Assembly (NCBI GenBank): GCA_947053655.1
Contig: CAMRTO010000013.1
Location: 1 to 41,318 of the forward strand
Length of the DNA: 41,318 bases
Direction of reading: 5' to 3'
Source of the DNA: an uncultured Clostridia bacterium
Lineage (GTDB): Bacteria > Bacillota > Clostridia > Christensenellales > Borkfalkiaceae
The notes beneath the pieces are model-generated. The model searched no databases and was not told the DNA's origin. It saw only the letters and a program-made list of their open reading frames with translations. The translations under genes and the position numbers were made by a program. Positions 35,794 to 41,318 of the stretch are shown here, one piece after another; positions within the stretch are counted from its first letter, which is position 1, and the number at the start of each line of letters is the position of its first letter.

Positions 35794-36894
35794 ATGGGAA
35801 AAAGAAATATTGCCGTAATTTTCGGCGGCAAATCCAACGAAAACGAAATTTCGGTAATAACCGGCACCATGGCGGCAAACGTCCTTAAAAGCGGCGGCGA
35901 CACCGTTATTCCCGTCTACATATCGCGCGAGGGTACCGTCTACACCGGCGATAATCTTGCGGATATAAATATATTCAAAAACCATAAGTGGGCGTCGTGT
36001 CCGCGCGCGGTCATCGCAATGGGCGGAATTTATTCTCTCAACAAGCGCGGTAAGCTTAAAAAATTCCGCAAGGTAGACGTTGCGCTCAACTGCTGTCACG
36101 GCGGCGCGGGTGAGGGCGGCGGCGTGTGCGGCTGGCTGGAATTGAACGGAATTCCGCTTGCGGGCGCGGGCATGTTCGAGTCCGCCGCGTTCATGGACAA
36201 ATATTATACCAAGCTTATACTGCGCTCGCTGGGCGTACGCAAAGCGCCTTACGCATACCTTAAAAGCGCGGACGACATAGAAGAAGCGGAAAAGCTGGGA
36301 TATCCTTTGATAGTTAAGCCCGCAAAGCTTGGTTCAAGCATAGGCATAGCGCGCGCCGACGACAGGGAAAGCCTTACAAACGCTTTACAGGCGGCGTTTT
36401 GCTACGACGACGGAGTGATTGTGGAAAAGTACCTGACGGGCAGAAGAGAAATAAACTGCGCCGCATATTTTTTAGACGGCAAAGTAATAACTTCCGAGTG
36501 CGAGGAAGTGTTCACCCGCGGCGATATTTTAAGCTATGACGACAAATACGCGGGCGGCGGCAAATCCGTCATGCCGGCGGTTTTGCACAAGCGCACCGCC
36601 GAAAGGATAAAGACGCTTACGGCAAAGGTCTATTCCCGCCTGAATATGCGCGGCATAGTGCGCTTCGACTATATAATAAGCGAGGGTAAGCTTTATTTAA
36701 GCGAGGTTAACACCGTCCCCGGGTCGCTGTCCTATTACCTTCTTTCAAACGGCTTCAAAGATTTTTATCCCGTATTGCAGGCGGTTATAATACAGGCGGA
36801 GGAGGACAAAAAACGGCGTGAAAATAAGCTTATTCTCGATACCGGTATTCTCGACAATCTGCCCTCAAACGCTTGTAAGCGCGGTACGAAATAA
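35794..36894 (+). CDS. ddl: D-alanine-D-alanine ligase
   Basis: A 366-residue ATP-grasp ligase making D-Ala-D-Ala. NIAVIFGGKSNENEIS at the N-terminus, NCCHGGAGEGGGVCGWLELNGIPLAG, YPLIVKPAKLGSSIGI and the terminal SEVNTVPGSLSYYL are the family blocks. The start is ATG 35794, about 10 nt after GGAGGTG. Its product is the substrate of the MurF-like ligase before it. Confidence 0.93.
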   Translation: MGKRNIAVIFGGKSNENEISVITGTMAANVLKSGGDTVIPVYISREGTVYTGDNLADINIFKNHKWASCPRAVIAMGGIYSLNKRGKLKKFRKVDVALNCCHGGAGEGGGVCGWLELNGIPLAGAGMFESAAFMDKYYTKLILRSLGVRKAPYAYLKSADDIEEAEKLGYPLIVKPAKLGSSIGIARADDRESLTNALQAAFCYDDGVIVEKYLTGRREINCAAYFLDGKVITSECEEVFTRGDILSYDDKYAGGGKSVMPAVLHKRTAERIKTLTAKVYSRLNMRGIVRFDYIISEGKLYLSEVNTVPGSLSYYLLSNGFKDFYPVLQAVIIQAEEDKKRRENKLILDTGILDNLPSNACKRGTK

Positions 36895-36902
36895 TGTATA
36901 CT
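36873..36902 (+). promoter_or_regulatory. promoter placed directly before icd
   Basis: TTGTAA (36873), 18 nt, TATACT (36897-36902). The -35 lies inside the ddl end. The ATG of icd starts 6 nt after the -10, which predicts an mRNA beginning at or next to the A of the ATG. Confidence 0.55.
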
Positions 36903-36908
36903 TGATAT

Positions 36909-38120
36909 ATGAAAAAGATAGAAATGCGCGTCCCCGTCGTCGAAATGGACGGGGACGAAATGACAAGGGTTATTTGGCGGCTTATAAAAAGCCGCCTTAT
37001 AGAACCGTTTGTGGATTTAAAGACGGACTACTACGATTTGGGTCTTGAAAACAGAGATACGACCGACGATAAAGTTACCGTGCAAAGCGCGCTTGCGGTA
37101 AAAAAATACGGCGTTGCGGTAAAGTGCGCCACCATAACGCCCAACGCGCAGAGGGTGGAGGAATACGGTCTTAAAAAAGCCTGGCCCAGCCCCAACGGCA
37201 CAATCCGCCGCATTTTGGACGGAACGGTTTTCCGCGCGCCCATAACCGTAAAGGGGATAACGCCTTACGTCGGCGGCTGGACAAGCCCTATCGTGATTGC
37301 GCGCCACGCATACGGCGATATTTACAACGCGGTCGAGCTTAGCGCGTCGGCAGGCGAAAAGGCTTATCTTGTCATAACCGATAAAAACGGCGCGGAAACG
37401 GAAAGAAAGCTTATACACGATTTTTCGGGCGGGGACGGCGTGGTGCAGGGCATGCACAATATAGACGGCTCTATAACCTCTTTTGCGGAATGCTGCTTCG
37501 CCTACGCGCTTGAAAACAGGCTGTCCGTAATGTTCGGCGCAAAGGACACCGTTTCCAAAATTTACGACGGGCGGTTTAAGGAAATTTTCAATTCCGTCTA
37601 CGAAAATAATTACAAGGCCGCGTTCGGTGCGGCGGGGATAAGCTTTTTATACACGCTGATAGACGACGCCGTCGCGCGCGTTATGCGCGGCAACGGCGGG
37701 CTTTTGTGGGTTTGCAAAAATTACGACGGCGACGTAATGAGCGATATGGTCGCCACGGCGTACGGCTCTCTCGGGCTTATGAGTTCCGTTCTCGTTTCGC
37801 CCGACGGCAAGTACGAGTTCGAGGCGGCGCACGGCACGGTTACGCGGCATTACTATAAGCATCTGAACGGCGAGGAAACCTCTACAAACCCTATCGCAAC
37901 TATTTGGGCGTGGACGGGCGCGCTGAAAAAGCGCGGCGAGCTTGACGGAAACAGTGAGCTGGTGAATTTTGCCGCAGGGCTTGAAAAAGCTGCCTTGCGC
38001 ACAATGGAAAGCGGCTTCCTTACGGGCGATTTGATTCCTCTTTTCAAAAACGGCGATATAGAACCCGTCAAACTGAACACGGAAGAATTTTTAAATAAAA
38101 TAGCGGAAAATCTTGTTTAA
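36909..38120 (+). CDS. icd: NADP-dependent isocitrate dehydrogenase
   Basis: A 403-residue enzyme of the eukaryote-like (IDH1/IDH2) subfamily. MRVPVVEMDGDEMTRVIW, CATITPNAQRVEEYGLKKAWPSPNGTIRRILDGTVFRAPI and ETSTNPIATIWAWTGAL are the marks. It oxidises isocitrate to 2-oxoglutarate, feeding glutamate synthesis. No Shine-Dalgarno precedes the ATG; with the promoter so close, translation is probably leaderless. Confidence 0.95.
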   Translation: MKKIEMRVPVVEMDGDEMTRVIWRLIKSRLIEPFVDLKTDYYDLGLENRDTTDDKVTVQSALAVKKYGVAVKCATITPNAQRVEEYGLKKAWPSPNGTIRRILDGTVFRAPITVKGITPYVGGWTSPIVIARHAYGDIYNAVELSASAGEKAYLVITDKNGAETERKLIHDFSGGDGVVQGMHNIDGSITSFAECCFAYALENRLSVMFGAKDTVSKIYDGRFKEIFNSVYENNYKAAFGAAGISFLYTLIDDAVARVMRGNGGLLWVCKNYDGDVMSDMVATAYGSLGLMSSVLVSPDGKYEFEAAHGTVTRHYYKHLNGEETSTNPIATIWAWTGALKKRGELDGNSELVNFAAGLEKAALRTMESGFLTGDLIPLFKNGDIEPVKLNTEEFLNKIAENLV

Positions 38121-38156
38121 CGCCGCCGGCGGCAACCTCTTTTCGCAGTAAAAAAT

Positions 38157-38186
38157 AAAGCGCCTTAAAGGGGCGCTTTGTTTTTT
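38157..38186. terminator. bidirectional terminator, icd/MocR
   Basis: AAAGCGCC-TTAAAGG-GGCGCTTT-GTTTTTT. The stop codon of the minus-strand regulator falls in the loop. Confidence 0.8.
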
Positions 38187-39529
38187 ATTTCTATATTTTC
38201 GATTTGCTCGGGGGTTACGCCCGAATAATTTATTACGGCGTATTTTTCCAAACCGTCAATCGGTTCAAACATGTAATCGGACAGACATTTAACGTTTATA
38301 CCGTTTGCCGTTGCCGTCTCTTTTATATAACCGTCCGAAGGAGCGTCGGGGAAGCGCGCAAGCATATGAAGTCCGCTGCCCGTGTCGCGCAAAATGCAGC
38401 TTACGCCAAGCTTTTCCGCCTTTTCGGTTAAGGCGCGCCTTACCGTGCGGTAGTAGTTTTTCATTCTGTTTATGTGCCGCTCGAAGTATCCGCCGTCAAG
38501 CATAGCCGCAAGCGTTTTCTGCTCGAAAAGCGGCACGACGCATGCGGAATTTGCAAAGTAAGTCAAATACTTTTTATACAGCTCGGGCGGAAGAACCATA
38601 TACCCCATGCGCATGGACGGGGCAAGCGTCTTGGAAAAGGTGTTCATATAAATAACGCGGTCGGGGCACAGCCCGTAAGTACTTTGAAGGGGTTTGCCCG
38701 AAAGACGGAATTCGCTGTCGTAATCGTCCTCGACAATATATCTGCCGCCTGTTTCCGCCCAGGCTATAAGTCTTGCGCGCGACGAAACGGGCGTCACCGC
38801 GCCCGTCGGGAACTGGTGCGACGGAGAAATATGCAGTACGTCCGCATTGCTCTTTTCTGCGGCGTCGCAGTCCGTTCCTAAGTCAGTTACGGGTATATAC
38901 GCGCATTGCGCGCCGTTAAGGCGGTAGGTAAAAGAAATTTTTCCGTACCCCGGGTTTTCCACGGCGAAAAGCTTGTCCCTGCCTATAAGCTGAACTATTA
39001 TGCCGTAAAGATATTCCGCGCCCGCGCCTATTACCACGCGTTGAGGGGGAACGTCTATTCCGCGCGTTCTGTATAAATAGCCTGCAACCGCGCGTTTTAA
39101 GTCCGCGTCGCCGTCGCACGGCACGCGCTCCAAAAGATGCTCTCCGCAGTTCGCAAGCACGCCGCGCATAAGCTTAGCCCATACGGAAAAGGGGAAAAGG
39201 TGCGCCGGCGCGCTTCCCTTTACGAAATCGACGTCAAAGTCCTTGCCCCTTTCGGCTTGCACTGTCTCGGGCGGGCGGGGTTCGCGGTTCTCCACGTTTA
39301 CCTCCGCAACGAAATAGCCGCTTCTCTGTCTGGAAAAAATGTATCCCTCCGCAAGAAGCTGCTCGTACGCCGTCTGCACGGTAATTACGCTTACGCACAA
39401 ATTTTCCGCCAAAGCGCGCTTGGAAGGCAGTCTTTCGCCCCCCCTAAGCTTGCCCGAAAGTATATCCCCGCGTATGCCGGAGTAAAGCGACCAATATTTG
39501 TTTTTGTTTTCAAGCTGATAAGTCAACAT
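38165..39529 (-). CDS. MocR/PdxR-type GntR-family transcription regulator
   Basis: A 454-residue fusion. The N-terminal winged helix (residues 10-75: YSGIRGDILSGKLRGGERLPSKRALAENLCVSVITVQTAYEQL) precedes a fold-type I aminotransferase-like domain with the PLP lysine in NTFSKTLAPSMRMGYMVLP. MocR proteins sense PLP or an amino-acid adduct; PdxR members control vitamin B6 supply. It is divergent from an ECF S component, sharing a 100-nt operator-rich gap, which fits control of that transporter and of itself. No clear Shine-Dalgarno. Confidence 0.9.
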   Translation of the reverse strand: MLTYQLENKNKYWSLYSGIRGDILSGKLRGGERLPSKRALAENLCVSVITVQTAYEQLLAEGYIFSRQRSGYFVAEVNVENREPRPPETVQAERGKDFDVDFVKGSAPAHLFPFSVWAKLMRGVLANCGEHLLERVPCDGDADLKRAVAGYLYRTRGIDVPPQRVVIGAGAEYLYGIIVQLIGRDKLFAVENPGYGKISFTYRLNGAQCAYIPVTDLGTDCDAAEKSNADVLHISPSHQFPTGAVTPVSSRARLIAWAETGGRYIVEDDYDSEFRLSGKPLQSTYGLCPDRVIYMNTFSKTLAPSMRMGYMVLPPELYKKYLTYFANSACVVPLFEQKTLAAMLDGGYFERHINRMKNYYRTVRRALTEKAEKLGVSCILRDTGSGLHMLARFPDAPSDGYIKETATANGINVKCLSDYMFEPIDGLEKYAVINYSGVTPEQIENIEIKNKAPL

Positions 39530-39534
39530 AATCT

Positions 39535-39576
39535 GGTATTATAAAATTGTTTTAAATTGGATATTTTAATAATACC
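39535..39576. promoter_or_regulatory. inverted-repeat operator between mocR and ECF genes
   Basis: GGTATTAT (39535-39542) and ATAATACC (39569-39576) are perfect inverse copies, 26 nt apart. Similarity extends to about 22 nt per arm (CATAATCTGGTATTAT against CATATTTTGGTATTAT on the other strand). They overlap the promoters of both genes. Confidence 0.6.
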
Positions 39577-39597
39577 AAAATATGATAAAATAGTCAA
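39557..39597. promoter_or_regulatory. divergent overlapping promoters
   Basis: Plus strand: TTGGAT (39557), 18 nt, TATGAT (39581-39586) for the ECF gene. Minus strand: TTGACT (39597-39592), 17 nt, TATTAT (39574-39569) for the regulator. The two overlap, so their use should be mutually exclusive. Confidence 0.55.
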
Positions 39598-39630
39598 CGT
39601 TAAATAAAAAATTTAAAAGAGAAAACGGTT

Positions 39631-40737
39631 ATGAAAAGAGAGAATATCGCAAAATATCTGCCTGCTTTGGCAATACTTTTCGCGCTGACGGCGCTGTTTA
39701 TGATTTTCGCCCCCTCGATAGTTTTTGACGGCGGCGCGGGGAAAGTAAGCTTTTCCGGCATACATACGGCTTTCGGCTGTACAAGGGGAGGACTGCAATA
39801 TCTGGGAAGCTCCGCCTGCGCGGCTACGTATCTGTTGCTGGCGGTGGGGATAGTCTGCGTAATTTTTCAGTCCTTCGGCAAGGGCGGGAAGTTTGCCGCG
39901 GTGCTTGCGGTAACAGCTTTCCTTACCGCTTCGGTGCTTTTTTTAAGCGCCGTCGTGCTGTGCAAGCCGCAGAACGCGCTCGCCGTTCTGTCGGAGTCCG
40001 CGGGGAAAAATTTTTCCAAAAAGCTTTTACATCTCGGCGCGGGGTCTGTGACGGGATTTGTATTTTCGCTCTGCTCCGCACTGACATGCGCCGCCGCTGT
40101 GCTTTACGATAAAGCGGAAAGAACTGTTTTTTCCACCAAATGGATAACGTATACGGCTATAATGACGGCGCTGGTCGTTGCTACGGGATTTTTACCCGCT
40201 ATACCCACGCCCGCCGGCAACGTCTACTGGGTGGACGGCGTCGTGCTTATTGCGGCTTTCCTTTTAGACCCTTTGGCGGCGTTCATTTCGGGCGGCGTCG
40301 GGTCGTTGCTGTACGATATATTAAAGTCGCCTGCGATGATGCTTCCGTCGCTTATCATACACGGGTTGCAGGGTGCGGTGGTTTCCGCTATAGTGCATTA
40401 CGTATTTCCCAAACGCTTTAAAAAATGGGAATGGGCAAAAGCCGCGGTCGCGTCGCTGGCGGGCGCCGTCATAGTGGTTTTGGGATATTTCTCTTACCGT
40501 TGCGTGACGCTGGGCGTGCCCGTCGCCGCAACTAACATTCCCAGAAATATTATACAGGAAGCTATCGGTATTTCCATTGCGATGATTTTATGCTATGCGA
40601 CCACATTTAAAAAACAGCTTGCCAAAAACAATTTACTTCCGGACTTCAAGAACGAGGTTTTGATTAAACAGAAATCGGCAAAAGCCGACGGGGCGCCACC
40701 GACCGCGGACGGAGAGCAAACAAAGGAAGAAGGATAA
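39631..40737 (+). CDS. ECF-transporter S-component-like protein with extra N-terminal membrane domain
   Basis: A 368-residue polytopic protein. Residues 8-165 form a four-helix membrane domain not found in normal S components. Residues 170-330 are an S-component core (WITYTAIMTALVVATGFLPAIPTPAGNVYWVDGVVLIAAFLLDP; SLLYDILKSPAMMLPSLIIHGLQG). A charged tail ends it. The substrate is not readable from sequence. The divergent MocR regulator suggests a vitamin B6 vitamer. GAGA-type ribosome site upstream. Confidence 0.8.
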   Translation: MKRENIAKYLPALAILFALTALFMIFAPSIVFDGGAGKVSFSGIHTAFGCTRGGLQYLGSSACAATYLLLAVGIVCVIFQSFGKGGKFAAVLAVTAFLTASVLFLSAVVLCKPQNALAVLSESAGKNFSKKLLHLGAGSVTGFVFSLCSALTCAAAVLYDKAERTVFSTKWITYTAIMTALVVATGFLPAIPTPAGNVYWVDGVVLIAAFLLDPLAAFISGGVGSLLYDILKSPAMMLPSLIIHGLQGAVVSAIVHYVFPKRFKKWEWAKAAVASLAGAVIVVLGYFSYRCVTLGVPVAATNIPRNIIQEAIGISIAMILCYATTFKKQLAKNNLLPDFKNEVLIKQKSAKADGAPPTADGEQTKEEG

Positions 40738-40741
40738 TGAC

Positions 40742-40771
40742 AAAAGACTTGCGTAACTGCAAGTCTTTTAT
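40742..40771 (+). terminator. terminator of the ECF gene
   Basis: AAAAGACTTGC-GTAACT-GCAAGTCTTTTATTATT, 4 nt after the stop codon. Confidence 0.85.
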
Positions 40772-40844
40772 TATTGCCGAAATAAAGTTCATGCCGCCGA
40801 ATTCGTCGTTTCGAACGTTTAAAGAATTACTTTCAGTCGTGTGT

Positions 40845-40875
40845 AAAAAACGCGGACGGCTGAAAGCCGTCCGCG
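40845..40875 (-). terminator. terminator of the small-peptide operon
   Basis: Minus strand CGCGGACGGCT-TTC-AGCCGTCCGCG followed by TTTTTT. It lies 15 nt after the second peptide's stop. Confidence 0.85.
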
Positions 40876-40889
40876 TATGGGTTTTATAT

Positions 40890-40982
40890 TTATCTTCCGC
40901 AATCGAGTATCACATAGGCGGTGGGGGATACGGCGTATCCTTTGTTATCGTCAAGCTCGTTAAGATTATCGTAAATATACAT
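40890..40982 (-). CDS. small peptide B, 30 residues
   Basis: ATG at 40982 with AAGGAGA 7 nt upstream. The N-terminal half is acidic and polar (MYIYDNLNELDDNKGY), the C-terminal half is AVSPTAYVILDCGR. It is paralogous to the peptide encoded 44 nt upstream: both end SP(T/I)AYV(V/I)L(N/D)C(A/G)R with one cysteine two residues before a terminal arginine. No signal peptide or transmembrane segment. A leader-plus-core layout suggests a modified or signalling peptide precursor, but no maturation gene is inside the window. Function unknown. Confidence 0.7.
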   Translation of the reverse strand: MYIYDNLNELDDNKGYAVSPTAYVILDCGR

Positions 40983-41026
40983 ATCGTTCTCTCCTTGTTC
41001 TTTGTTTATCGTAATTTCCCGCTCCG

Positions 41027-41116
41027 TTATCTTGCGCAGTTTAAAACAACATACGCAATAGGGGAAATAGTAAGTTCCTCGTTTTCTTCATATTCCTTAA
41101 ATTCGTAATTAAACAT
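41027..41116 (-). CDS. small peptide A, 29 residues
   Basis: ATG at 41116 with AAGGAGG 9 nt upstream. Acidic N-terminal half (MFNYEFKEYEENEELT), then ISPIAYVVLNCAR. First gene of a two-peptide operon with its own promoter and terminator. Conservation with peptide B is limited to the C-terminal 12 residues, as expected for a constrained core or recognition sequence. The first gene beyond the window's right edge is not visible; it could supply a partner. Confidence 0.7.
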   Translation of the reverse strand: MFNYEFKEYEENEELTISPIAYVVLNCAR

Positions 41117-41181
41117 TTAAGTCGCCTCCTTAAACCGTTAAAGATTTATATAACCAAGTTCTCTCTCTTGATTACGTGTGT

Positions 41182-41210
41182 AGTATATCATTGAAAATTT
41201 TGTTAGTCAA
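41182..41210 (-). promoter_or_regulatory. promoter of the small-peptide operon
   Basis: Minus strand TTGACT (41210-41205), 17 nt, TATACT (41187-41182), giving a leader of about 60 nt. Confidence 0.75.
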
Positions 41211-41258
41211 TAACATTTTAAAATTTTTTCCAAATTTAATTTTTGTTAGTTTATAACA
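41201..41258. promoter_or_regulatory. two operator copies TGTTA-N5-TAACA
   Basis: TGTTAGTCAATAACA (41201-41215) and TGTTAGTTTATAACA (41244-41258), 43 bp apart (about four helical turns). The first covers the -35 of the peptide promoter. The rest of 41259-41318 shows AT-rich sequence and no gene. Confidence 0.6.
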
Positions 41259-41318
41259 TTAATTTATGATAATACCGATAATATCTGTGAATTTACTGTG
41301 TTTAAAAAATCTTTTTGT

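Noticed and set aside
40737..41108. 123-codon plus frame at the right end
   Set aside because: It is antisense to the two peptides and crosses two terminators; the minus-strand features explain the sequence better.

Overview
The window reads as chromosome of a low-to-mid GC Gram-positive bacterium of the Bacillota, most like gut Clostridia. This rests on B. subtilis-like gene order (ylxM-ffh-rpsP-khpA-rimM-trmD-rbgA-rnhB; comM-dprA-topA-trmFO-hslV-hslU), ECF vitamin uptake with an FMN riboswitch, strong Shine-Dalgarno sites, and an 11-kb-scale family of palindromic repeat typical of gut Firmicutes (one copy here). Almost everything is transcribed on the + strand. The species is not identifiable from what I can see.

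Layout. 1-2600: the end of a decaying mobile element. It has a TnpW-like ORF whose ATG has become ATT, a large serine recombinase broken by one amber codon, two hairpins, and a leftward promoter feeding tiny ORFs. 2600-4300: a CPA2 Na+/H+ antiporter and a small convergent gene. 4450-9983: the signal-recognition/ribosome-maturation operon. 10018-11700: a phosphoribosyltransferase of the OPRT fold, a small unknown ORF, a self-contained small RNA gene on the minus strand (6S RNA is the best guess) and rplS. 11790-22960: a palindromic repeat, then a long run comM-dprA-topA-trmFO-hslV-hslU-Sel1 protein-hisS-trxA. 23000-29950: metabolic genes with their own promoters: glyA, a lipoprotein, a DegV protein, FMN riboswitch plus ribU, and a C-S lyase/cysteine synthase pair.

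30000-31850: a two-gene reverse transcriptase cassette. The RT has DGR-type motifs (IGNxTSQ, YMDD). It overlaps a gene for an Avd-like four-helix-bundle protein and is followed by a strong hairpin with an alternative pairing partner. I see no adenine-rich template repeat, variable repeat or lectin-fold target, so it is either a DGR core acting in trans or a different RT system.

31900-38120: tsaE-tsaB-rimI, an alpha/beta hydrolase whose real start is probably non-AUG, a membrane-anchored MurF-like ligase, ddl, and icd (apparently leaderless). 38165-40740: a MocR regulator diverging from an ECF-type S component with a shared inverted-repeat operator, probably a vitamin B6-type uptake pair. 40840-41260 (minus): a complete miniature operon with a promoter, two paralogous 29/30-residue peptides sharing a C-terminal AYV(V/I)L(N/D)C(A/G)R motif, and a terminator, preceded by two TGTTA-N5-TAACA operator copies. 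This peptide operon and the RT cassette are the best candidates for undescribed biology. No tRNA, rRNA or CRISPR array was seen.
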